Shown here in pieces: positions 1-6,186 of a stretch of 18,638 bases of DNA. The notes under the pieces are model-generated. The model saw only the letters and a list, made by a program, of their open reading frames with translations. It was not told the origin of the DNA and searched no databases. Position numbers and translations under genes: made by a program. Each line of letters opens with the position of its first letter. Positions within the stretch are counted from its first letter, which is position 1. This DNA comes from Burkholderiales bacterium (GTDB lineage: Bacteria > Pseudomonadota > Gammaproteobacteria > Burkholderiales > SG8-41), in assembly GCA_019746155.1 (NCBI GenBank), contig JAIESJ010000262.1, forward strand, positions 1 through 18,638, in the 5' to 3' direction.

Positions 1-41
1 GCAACGGTTTCAGTATTTTGAATGTCCGCCGGTTTGTTCAT
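1..41 (-). CDS. 5' end of an unidentified gene, cut by the window edge
   Basis: Only the first 13 codons are present, reading MNKPADIQNTETV and running off the left edge. The start is supported by an ATG at 41-39 preceded on the minus strand by AGGAG with 6 bases of spacing, which is one of the best ribosome-binding sites in the window. The gene lies 136 bp downstream of lutB in the same direction, so it could be the next gene of the aceE-lutA-lutB cluster. By context a LutC-like subunit is possible, because lutABC genes usually occur together, but 13 residues do not identify the product. The existence of a gene start here is fairly secure; the identity is unknown. Confidence 0.55.
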   Translation of the reverse strand, partial: MNKPADIQNTETV

Positions 42-72
42 CGCAGTCTCCTGATCTCGCTCACCCAAGTTG

Positions 73-177
73 GGTAAGCGGTAAGCGGAAAAAATTAACC
101 TCGGAAGTTGTTTTCTGCTGACTGCTCACTGCTTACTGCTTACTGCTCACCGCTTACCGTTTACCATTCACCGCTCA
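73..177. repeat. Heptamer array with inverted arm, 3' of lutB
   Basis: Nine contiguous 7-bp units occupy 115-177, with plus-strand consensus CYGCTYA. Read on the minus strand, eight of the nine units begin with TGA or TAA, and the array directly follows the lutB stop codon (180-178). Because 7 is not a multiple of 3, successive units place stop codons in successive reading frames. Two units of opposite orientation, GGTAAGC repeated at 73-86, pair with 150-163; the 10-mer at 79-88 is the exact reverse complement of 150-159. The transcript could therefore fold into a long imperfect stem-loop just after lutB. Confidence 0.85.
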
Positions 178-1581
178 TCATTTCTTTCGCTGCCTGTACA
201 TTTCCCGAAACGTTTTGCCCTGCGGCGCCGGCAGATCGCGTCCGCCAGTCCAGCCGCGGCCCAGGGGAAGATGGTGTATCAGCTTCTCCGCGCCGCCCAT
301 CCAGGCCAGCATCCGCGCCCCGATTCCGGACAGCATCGCATACAGCGCCGGCTGTCGCGCAACCCAGCCCCACAGCATCAGGCCCAGTTTTTCCGGCCAC
401 GGTTTCAGGCCTCGTTCGAACTGTTTTTCGCGCAGTTTGCGCATGAGATCCGGCAGCGGAATCTTGACCGGGCACACCACGCCGCACTGGTTGCACAGCG
501 TTGACGCGTTGGGCAGGTCGAGCGCGTTTTCGATCCCGACATAGATCGGCGTCAGAATCGAGCCCATCGGCCCCGGATAGACCCAGCCGTAGGCGTGCCC
601 GCCTACGCTCTGGTAGACCGGGCAATGGTTCATGCACGCGCCGCAGCGTATGCAGCGCAGCATCTCTTGCATGTCGCTGCCGATGAGCTTGGTGCGGCCG
701 GCGTCGACCAGGATGATGTGAAAATGCTCCGGGCCGTCGAGATCGTCCTGGCCTTTGATGCCGGTCGTCACCGAAATGTAATTGGTGATCGACTGGCCGG
801 TGCCGTGGCGCGGCAGCAGCCGCAGCAGTGTCGTTACATCCTCCAGCGTCGGCACCACTTTCTCGATGCCGGTGATCGCCACGTGCACGCGCGGCAGCGT
901 CGTCACCATGCGACCATTGCCTTCGTTGGTCACGATCAGCGTCGAGCCGGTCTCGGCGATGATGAAGTTGGCGCCGGAAATCCCCATGTCGGCCGAAATA
1001 AAATGCGGGCGCAGCATCTCGCGCGCTTCGCGGCACAAGTCGGGTATTCCGGTCTTGCGCACAAGCTTATGTTTTTCCTGGAAAAGATCCGAGACCTCAT
1101 CCTTGCTCTTATGCACCACCGGGGCGACGATATGCGACGGCGGCTCGTGCGCGAGCTGCAGGATGTACTCGCCGAGATCGGTTTCGACGACTTCGATGCC
1201 GGCCGCCTCCAGCGCATCGTTGAGCGCGCATTCCTCGCTCACCATCGATTTCGACTTCGCGGCCTTGCGTACACCGTAGCGCGCCGCGAGTTCACACACG
1301 ATGCGATTCGCTTCCTCGGCGGTCTCCGCCCAGTGCACGACCGCGCCGTGCGCCGTGGCGTTTCTCTCGAACTCCTCGAGATAAGCATCGAGATGGGCAA
1401 GCGCGCGGTCGCGGATCGCCGCGGCGGCGCTGCGGATATCCTCGAAATTATCGAGCTCGGTGATGCGGTCGGCGCGGCCCTTGACGAAGTTGCCCTGCAG
1501 TTTCCGGAGCGCGGCCTGCAGCTTCACGTCGGCGAGCTTCTCGCCGGCGCGCGCTTTGAAATTCATGGACGTAACTTGCAT
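178..1581 (-). CDS. lutB: L-lactate oxidation iron-sulfur protein LutB
   Basis: This 467-residue protein belongs to the LutB/YkgF family, the subunit of the LutABC complex that oxidises L-lactate to pyruvate in the cytoplasm and carries [4Fe-4S] clusters. An N-terminal LUD (DUF162) region spans about residues 70-300. Two ferredoxin-type cysteine clusters follow: CIRCGACMNHCP with C310, C313, C316 and C320, and CNQCGVVCP with C363, C366 and C370. The length is normal for the family. The ATG at 1581 is preferred because AAGG lies 5 bases upstream on the minus strand; an in-frame ATG at 1566 is a weaker choice. It follows lutA by 68 bp and shares its direction. The gap holds a hairpin whose arm ends next to this ribosome-binding site. 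No lutC is visible unless it is the gene cut at the left edge. Confidence 0.93.
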   Translation of the reverse strand: MQVTSMNFKARAGEKLADVKLQAALRKLQGNFVKGRADRITELDNFEDIRSAAAAIRDRALAHLDAYLEEFERNATAHGAVVHWAETAEEANRIVCELAARYGVRKAAKSKSMVSEECALNDALEAAGIEVVETDLGEYILQLAHEPPSHIVAPVVHKSKDEVSDLFQEKHKLVRKTGIPDLCREAREMLRPHFISADMGISGANFIIAETGSTLIVTNEGNGRMVTTLPRVHVAITGIEKVVPTLEDVTTLLRLLPRHGTGQSITNYISVTTGIKGQDDLDGPEHFHIILVDAGRTKLIGSDMQEMLRCIRCGACMNHCPVYQSVGGHAYGWVYPGPMGSILTPIYVGIENALDLPNASTLCNQCGVVCPVKIPLPDLMRKLREKQFERGLKPWPEKLGLMLWGWVARQPALYAMLSGIGARMLAWMGGAEKLIHHLPLGRGWTGGRDLPAPQGKTFREMYRQRKK

Positions 1582-1591
1582 AAGAACCTTA

Positions 1592-1651
1592 AGCCACAGA
1601 GGACACAGAGAACGACCCGAATCAGATATGATCTCTGTGATCTCTGTGGCT
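1592..1651. repeat. CACAGAG palindrome between lutA and lutB
   Basis: Arms at 1592-1611 and 1632-1651 are reverse complements at 18 of 20 positions, around a 20-base loop. Each arm holds two copies of a 9-bp unit containing CACAGAG. The right arm overlaps the lutA stop codon (1652-1650), and the left arm ends directly beside the lutB ribosome-binding region. The same unit recurs as a single unpaired array upstream of lutA. Similar CACAGAG-rich intergenic repeats are widespread in bacterial genomes. With no T-run after it on the minus strand, it is not a standard terminator; a role in RNA stability or processing between the two genes is inference. Confidence 0.85.
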
Positions 1652-2378
1652 AATCATTTGTTCCGGCCAGCACTTCGGCGACGTGCAGCACTTGCGTCTT
1701 CATGTCGCCGCGCCGGCGCAGCCGGCCTTCGATGTTGAGCATGCACCCCAGGTCGCCGAGCACCACCGCGTCGGCGCCGCTCGCGGCAATATTGCCGCAC
1801 TTGTTGTCGGCAAGCCGCGTCGAGATCTCGCCAAACTTGACGGCAAAGGTGCCGCCAAAGCCGCAGCAGGTTTCGGCCTCCGCCATTTCAGCAAGCTTGA
1901 GGCCGGGCACCTTCGCGAGCAGTTGGCGCGGCTGCGATTTGACGCCCATTTCGCGCAGACCGGAACAGGAATCGTGATAAGTCACGGTGCCGTCAAACCG
2001 CCCCGGCACATGTTCGAGCTTGACGACATTGACCAGAAAGTCGGTGAGGTCGTAAGTGCGGGCACACAGGCGTTCAATGCGTTTCAGCTCATCGGGATTG
2101 CCGGAAAACAGGTCCGGATAATGCGTGCGGATCATGCCGGAACACGAACCCGAGGGCGCAACCAGATAATCGCACGCCTCGAATTCGGCCAGCACCTTGC
2201 GCGCCAGCGCCAGCGCCGCAGCGCGGTCGCCCGAGTTGTAACCGGGCTGGCCGCAGCAGGTCTGGGTCTGCGGCACGATGACCTCGCAGGCGGCGGCCTC
2301 CAGCAGCTTCAATGCCGCAAAGCCGATACCGGGCCGGAATAAATCAACGAGACAGGTGACGAAGAGGCCGACGCGCAT
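1650..2378 (-). CDS. lutA: L-lactate oxidation iron-sulfur protein LutA
   Basis: This 242-residue protein belongs to the LutA/YkgE family (CCG-domain, heterodisulfide-reductase-like Fe-S oxidoreductase), one of the three parts of the lactate oxidation complex. Two CCG motifs are present, the first in TCCGQPG (C41, C42) and the second in TCCGFGGTF (C171, C172). The supporting cysteines C9, C79, C138 and C212 complete the two-repeat pattern expected of the family. The length is typical. The ATG at 2378 fits the family N-terminus, which begins directly with a MRVGLFVTC-type strand, although the ribosome-binding site in front of it is weak. The gene is the second of the cluster, 151 bp after aceE, and its stop codon lies inside the hairpin that separates it from lutB. 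Confidence 0.93.
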   Translation of the reverse strand: MRVGLFVTCLVDLFRPGIGFAALKLLEAAACEVIVPQTQTCCGQPGYNSGDRAAALALARKVLAEFEACDYLVAPSGSCSGMIRTHYPDLFSGNPDELKRIERLCARTYDLTDFLVNVVKLEHVPGRFDGTVTYHDSCSGLREMGVKSQPRQLLAKVPGLKLAEMAEAETCCGFGGTFAVKFGEISTRLADNKCGNIAASGADAVVLGDLGCMLNIEGRLRRRGDMKTQVLHVAEVLAGTND

Positions 2379-2398
2379 TATTCAAAACCGTTGTTAGC

Positions 2399-2425
2399 CA
2401 CAGAGAACACAAAGTTCACAGAGAG
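2399..2425. repeat. Three degenerate CACAGAG nonamers upstream of lutA
   Basis: Three consecutive 9-bp units related to CACAGAGAA lie at 2399-2407, 2408-2416 and 2417-2425, in the gap between aceE and lutA. They are the same repeat type as the palindrome after lutA, but here no inverted partner is present in the gap. The rest of the gap, 2426-2529, shows no gene and no clear terminator. Confidence 0.7.
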
Positions 2426-2529
2426 AATCCATAAAGATTATTTAAAACAATCGGATTATCGCAGAAAACCAGCAATGGAACCTCTGATGCCTGTCCTGAC
2501 AAAAGGACGCAGAACCGGAAATGCGGGTT

Positions 2530-5301
2530 TCAGCGCTCCCAGGGCAGCGCGCGGTCGGATGCGATACCGTATTGCTTCATCGCGCGCGCCGCCAGCGACG
2601 ATGCAGCCGTCCCGTCGTCGGCAAGCGCCTTGAGCGCTGCGATGACCACATGCGCGGCGCTGACTTCGAAGAAATCGCGCAACGCCGCGCGCGTGTCGCT
2701 GCGGCCAAAGCCGTCGGTGCCCAGCGTCACATAACGGCGCGGCACGTACGGCCGGATCAGGTCCGCCACCGCGCTCACGTAGTCGCTGGCGGCAATGACG
2801 GGGCCTGTCGTGTCCGCGAGACATTGTTCGACGTGGTTTGTACTCGGCTGAGCAGCGGGATTGCGGCGGTTCCGGCGCTCGACCGCCATGCCGTTGCGAC
2901 GCAACTCGGTGAAACTGGTGACGCTCCACACGTCCGCCGCAACATTCCAGTCCTTTTCCAGCATTTCCGCGGCAGCAAGGACTTCGCGCAGGATCGTGCC
3001 GCTGCCGAGGAGTTGGACCCTCCCCTCACGCCTCGCGCCTGTCGCCTCACGCAACCGGTACATGCCACGGAGAATGCCCTCTTCCGCGCCTTCCGGCAAC
3101 GCCGGATGAACATAGTTCTCGTTCATCACCGTGACGTAATAGAACACGTCTTCCTGGGCATCCAGCATGCGGCGCATGCCGTCGTGCAGGATCACCGCGA
3201 GTTCGTAGCCGAAGCACGGGTCATAGGCGCGGCAGGTGGGGATGGTGGACGCGATCAGGTGGCTCGAACCGTCCTGGTGCTGCAGACCCTCGCCCGAGAG
3301 CGTGGTGCGGCCGGCGGTCGCGCCGAGCAGAAAACCGCGCGAACGCATGTCCGCCGCGGCCCAGATGAGATCGCCCACCCGCTGGAAACCGAAAATCGAA
3401 TAGAAAATGTAGAACGGCAGCATCGGTGTGCCGTGCGCCGAGTACGCCGTCGCCGCAGCCAGCCAGGACGAGATCGCGCCGGCCTCGGTGATGCCCTCTT
3501 CGAGAATCTGGCCGTCCTTGGCCTCCTTGTAATAGAGCAGCTCGTCGCGGTCTTCCGGCTCGTAGAGCTGGCCGACAGCGGAGTAGATCGCGACCTGCCG
3601 GAACAGTGCCTGCATGCCAAAGGTGCGCGCCTCGTCGGCAACGATGGGCACGATGCGCTTGCCGATGTCCGGATCTTTCAGCAGTTGCGACAGCAGGTTC
3701 ACGAACACCATGGTGGTCGACTGCTCGCGCCCGCCCGAGCCCTGCAGTACCTTCGAAAAACTCGACAGCGCCGGCACCGGCAGCTTCGGCGCCTTCACCG
3801 GGCGCGCCGGCAGATAGCCGCCGAGCGCCTTGCGGCGTGCGTGCAGGTACTTGATTTCGGGGCTCGCATCATCAGGCTTGTAGAAGCGCAGCGCGCACAC
3901 GTCTTCATCGGACAACGGCAAAGAAAAGCGGTCGCGAAAGGCGATCAGCGCCTCGTCCACCAGTTTCTTCGCCTGGTGCGCGGTCATCTTGCCCTGTCCC
4001 CAGTGCCCCATGCCGTAGCCCTTCTTGGTCTGCGCCAGGATCACCGTGGGCTGACCCCTGTGGTTTATGGCGGCGTGATAGGCCGAGTAGATCTTGACCG
4101 GGTCATGGCCGCCGCGGCGCAACCGGTCTATGTCGTCGTCCGACAGATGGGCCACCAGCGCCTGCAGCTCGGGATATTTGTTGAAAAAATGCTCGCGGTT
4201 GAAGCGACCGTCGGTCGCCGCATATTTCTGGAATTCGCCGTCCACCGTCTCGTGCAGGCGCTCGAGCAGCACCCCGTCGTGGTCGCGCGCGAACAGCGGG
4301 TCCCAGTCCGAGCCCCACAGCAACTTGATCACATTCCAGCCGGCGCCGGCAAACAATCCTTCGAGCTCCTGGATCACCGAGCCGTTGCCGCGCACCGGCC
4401 CGTCGAGCCGCTGCAGATTGCAGTTGACGACAAAAATCAGGTTGTCGAGCCCCTCGCGCGCGGCGAACGCGAGCCCTGCCAGCGATTCGGGCTCGTCCAT
4501 CTCGCCGTCACCGACGAATGCCCACACCTTGCGCCCCGCGGTCTGCAGGATGCCGCGATTGTCGAGATAGCGCATGAAACGCGCCTGATAGATCGCATTG
4601 ATCGGCCCCAGTCCCATCGAGGCGCAGGCGAACTGCCAGAACTCGGGCATGAGCCACGGATGCGGATACGAAGGCAGCCCTTGGCCCTGATGGGCCAAGG
4701 CCGAAGGATAGAACGCCGCCGGGGCCCCTCCCCCGGCGCTCCCACCGGTCTCGCGCCGGTAGTGGGTGAGATGCGACTCGCTGAGCCGGCCTTCGAGAAA
4801 TGCGCGCGCGTAAACGCCGGTCGCCGCATGCGGCTGGAAATAAACGAGATCGCCGCCGCGCTCCGCGACGCGGTCGCCATGGGGAGCGTGAAAAAAATGA
4901 TTGAAGCCGACCTCGAACAGGTCCGCGATCGAGGCATAAGTCGCGATGTGGCCGCCCAGTTCGGGATGCTCGCGGTTGGCGCGCGCCACCATCGCCAGCG
5001 CATTCCAGCGCACCAGCGCAATGAGCCGCGCCTCGAGATCCGGGTTGCCGGGAAACTGCGGCTGGTCTTCGAGCTGTATCGTGTTGCGGTACGGCGTGTT
5101 GACCACCGAAGGCAGCGGCACGCGGCGCTGGCGGGCGTGATCGAGCAGCCGCTTCAACACGAAGGTCGCGCGCTCGCGGCCTTCGTTCTCGACGATGGCA
5201 TCGAGCGCTTCCAGCCACTCCCGGGTTTCGAGCGGATCGGCGTCGGCGGCACGTGAAGCCGGCTCCCGGGACATTTGCGAAAACCGGGACAGATCAGTCA
5301 T
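2530..5301 (-). CDS. aceE: Homodimeric 2-oxoacid dehydrogenase E1, AceE type
   Basis: This 923-residue protein is a homodimeric, thiamine-diphosphate-dependent E1 of the pyruvate dehydrogenase type, which decarboxylates a 2-oxoacid and passes the acyl group to a lipoyl E2. The thiamine-diphosphate site is clear: GDGEMDEPES starts near residue 265 and NCNLQRLDGP near 293. Other family blocks include IVADEARTFGM, GEGLQHQDG and GTDGFGRSD near the C-terminus. The ATG at 5301 is preferred over an in-frame ATG at 5340, because AGG precedes it at suitable spacing and the upstream 13 residues have no family match. An insertion of about 18 residues (186-203) lies between the FLEGRL segment and GLPSYPHP. 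No E2 (aceF) or E3 (lpd) gene is adjacent; lutA and lutB follow instead. Substrate could be pyruvate, or 2-oxobutyrate as for MdeB. Confidence 0.93.
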   Translation of the reverse strand: MTDLSRFSQMSREPASRAADADPLETREWLEALDAIVENEGRERATFVLKRLLDHARQRRVPLPSVVNTPYRNTIQLEDQPQFPGNPDLEARLIALVRWNALAMVARANREHPELGGHIATYASIADLFEVGFNHFFHAPHGDRVAERGGDLVYFQPHAATGVYARAFLEGRLSESHLTHYRRETGGSAGGGAPAAFYPSALAHQGQGLPSYPHPWLMPEFWQFACASMGLGPINAIYQARFMRYLDNRGILQTAGRKVWAFVGDGEMDEPESLAGLAFAAREGLDNLIFVVNCNLQRLDGPVRGNGSVIQELEGLFAGAGWNVIKLLWGSDWDPLFARDHDGVLLERLHETVDGEFQKYAATDGRFNREHFFNKYPELQALVAHLSDDDIDRLRRGGHDPVKIYSAYHAAINHRGQPTVILAQTKKGYGMGHWGQGKMTAHQAKKLVDEALIAFRDRFSLPLSDEDVCALRFYKPDDASPEIKYLHARRKALGGYLPARPVKAPKLPVPALSSFSKVLQGSGGREQSTTMVFVNLLSQLLKDPDIGKRIVPIVADEARTFGMQALFRQVAIYSAVGQLYEPEDRDELLYYKEAKDGQILEEGITEAGAISSWLAAATAYSAHGTPMLPFYIFYSIFGFQRVGDLIWAAADMRSRGFLLGATAGRTTLSGEGLQHQDGSSHLIASTIPTCRAYDPCFGYELAVILHDGMRRMLDAQEDVFYYVTVMNENYVHPALPEGAEEGILRGMYRLREATGARREGRVQLLGSGTILREVLAAAEMLEKDWNVAADVWSVTSFTELRRNGMAVERRNRRNPAAQPSTNHVEQCLADTTGPVIAASDYVSAVADLIRPYVPRRYVTLGTDGFGRSDTRAALRDFFEVSAAHVVIAALKALADDGTAASSLAARAMKQYGIASDRALPWER
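4679..4746. repeat. Double-hairpin in-frame insertion inside aceE
   Basis: Two perfect palindromes lie side by side in the coding sequence. The first has a 9-bp stem, CCTTGGCCC at 4679-4687 with its complement at 4692-4700, and a 4-base loop. The second has an 8-bp stem, CGCCGGGG at 4717-4724 with its complement at 4731-4738, and a 6-base loop. They coincide with about 18 extra codons (residues 186-203, rich in Gly and Ala) that are absent from the E. coli and Mycobacterium AceE sequences as I remember them. The reading frame is intact. The origin, whether mobile palindrome or local duplication, is not shown by this window. Confidence 0.6.
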
Positions 5302-5303
5302 GG

Positions 5304-5384
5304 CAGCCTGTCGGACTTGATCCCATTCATCGGAACACATAGCGTTAACGAATCGCGGCTGATCGATGCTTCGGCGACAGGCTG
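5304..5384 (-). promoter_or_regulatory. Possible aceE leader stem covering the ribosome-binding site
   Basis: CAGCCTGTCG at 5304-5313 is the exact reverse complement of 5375-5384, giving a 10-bp stem around 61 bases. In an aceE transcript starting above 5384, the 3' arm would contain the AGG ribosome-binding bases just ahead of the ATG at 5301. The pairing could hide the start site. The two arms could instead be two protein-binding half-sites. The sequence alone does not choose between these. Confidence 0.4.
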
Positions 5385-5489
5385 ATTAAGAAAGAAATTT
5401 TGTGTGTCGAAACGCTGTGTCGGCCGGAACAAACATCCCTTGCATGGCATTTCTTTTACTCCGTTCCTTGGTGCTTTTCATTTTAGGAG

Positions 5490-5513
5490 TTTGTCGAACC
5501 CAAGTCCGACAAA
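5490..5513. promoter_or_regulatory. TTTGTCG dyad, candidate operator
   Basis: A 24-bp dyad has perfect 7-bp arms, TTTGTCG at 5490-5496 and CGACAAA at 5507-5513. Its right half, extended inward, matches the TGTCGGACTTG element next to the aceE start. It is a candidate site for the divergently encoded regulator or another factor; binding is inferred only from symmetry and recurrence. Confidence 0.4.
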
Positions 5514-5575
5514 TTCCCGAGGAGATCATGATAGGCAATCCGGCGGCGCATGGGATTTCGAATTCAGGTAAAATC

Positions 5576-5603
5576 AACAGTGTTTCCGATATTTTTCACT
5601 GTT
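5576..5603. promoter_or_regulatory. Dyad just upstream of the lrp start, candidate autoregulatory site
   Basis: AACAGTG at 5576-5582 and CACTGTT at 5597-5603 form a perfect 7-bp dyad with an AT-rich 14-base centre, ending 11 bases before the ATG at 5615. A dyad with an AT-rich centre is the general form of Lrp-family sites, and many of these regulators bind their own promoter. A possible -10 element, TAAAAT, lies just before it at 5569-5574, but no good -35 is seen. Confidence 0.4.
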
Positions 5604-5614
5604 TTAACCTGCTT

Positions 5615-6097
5615 ATGAAAAATAAACTGCTGATTTCAAAGCTAGACCGGATAGATCATAAAATCCTGGATTCACTGCAGAACGATGCCCGCGTCACCAA
5701 CGTCGAGCTGGCGAAGAAGGTGGGACTGTCGCCCTCGCCGTGCCTGCAGCGCGTGCGCGCGCTTGAAAAGAGCGGCTTGATCAGCCGCTATGTGACGTTG
5801 CTCAACCCGCTCGCGCTCGGGCTCACGGTGAGCGTCTTCATCCAGGTCAGTCTGGAAAAACAGGTCGAGCGCGCACTCGAAGTATTCGAGAAGGCGATCC
5901 AGTCGCGACCCGAGGTGATGGAGTGCTATCTGATGACGGGCGACGCCGATTACCTGCTGCGGGTGGTGGTGCCGGACGTGCAGTCGCTGGAGCGCTTCAT
6001 CGTCAACTACCTGTCAAAAATTCCCGGCATCGCCAGCATCAAATCGAGCTTCGCGCTGAAGCAGGTCAAATACAAGACCGCGCTGCCGCTCGCCTGA
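5615..6097 (+). CDS. Lrp/AsnC-family transcriptional regulator
   Basis: The product is a 160-residue Lrp/AsnC (feast/famine) regulator, a DNA-binding protein that usually senses an amino acid or related metabolite. Residues 10-60 form the winged helix-turn-helix, including the recognition segment LSPSPCLQRVRALEKSGLI. Residues from about 68 to 145 form the RAM ligand-binding domain, with the conserved turn YLMTGDADYLLRVVVPD. The ATG at 5615 gives a normal family length, but it has no obvious ribosome-binding site. An in-frame ATG at 5528 has AGGAG only 3 bases upstream and would add 29 residues with no family resemblance; I prefer 5615. The gene is divergent from aceE, so it likely controls the aceE-lutA-lutB cluster, as MdeR controls the P. 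putida mde genes. Confidence 0.9.
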   Translation: MKNKLLISKLDRIDHKILDSLQNDARVTNVELAKKVGLSPSPCLQRVRALEKSGLISRYVTLLNPLALGLTVSVFIQVSLEKQVERALEVFEKAIQSRPEVMECYLMTGDADYLLRVVVPDVQSLERFIVNYLSKIPGIASIKSSFALKQVKYKTALPLA

Positions 6098-6186
6098 AGC
6101 GCATGGACCGCCGACCGCCGCATCGTCCGGGACTGCGCCGTGCGCAGCGCGCCATGCCGGCAATGCCGCGGCGAAAAATGGCACGC

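Larger units (their letters stand above)
5302..5614. promoter_or_regulatory. Divergent aceE / lrp control region
   Basis: This 313-bp gap contains no convincing gene. It separates the divergent starts of aceE and the Lrp-type regulator. It is rich in TGTCG-type half-sites. TGTCGGACTTG at 5309-5319 recurs exactly, in reverse orientation, at 5501-5511. The core TGTCG also occurs at 5405-5409, 5418-5422 and 5492-5496. The dyads at 5304-5384, 5490-5513 and 5576-5603 are listed separately. A small minus-strand frame at 5386-5577 crosses the region but has no family features and no ribosome-binding site. Confidence 0.6.

Noticed and set aside
115..177. CRISPR-like array
   Set aside because: The units are 7 bp and contiguous, with no spacers.
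595..1653. A 352-codon plus-strand open frame antisense to lutB
   Set aside because: Shadow frame of lutB. Its end also runs into the CACAGAG repeat, which would be unusual for a real gene.
2493..2508. Terminator after aceE
   Set aside because: The stem is only 5 bp (GTCCT with AGGAC) and no T-run follows on the minus strand.
2521..5256. A 911-codon plus-strand open frame antisense to aceE
   Set aside because: It is the mirror of a high-GC coding sequence and its Arg/Ala/His-rich translation has no family features. The minus strand encodes a full AceE with its cofactor motifs. Length alone is not evidence here.
5386..5577. A 63-codon minus-strand frame in the aceE/lrp gap
   Set aside because: No ribosome-binding site and no family features. 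It overlaps the dyads of the control region.
5528..5614. Longer N-terminus of the Lrp-type regulator starting at 5528
   Set aside because: AGGAG is present but only 3 bases from the ATG, and the added 29 residues do not resemble the family. It remains a minor possibility.
6133..6147. Terminator between the lrp-type gene and greB
   Set aside because: CTGCGC and GCGCAG form a 6-bp stem with a 3-base loop, but no T-run follows on either strand.
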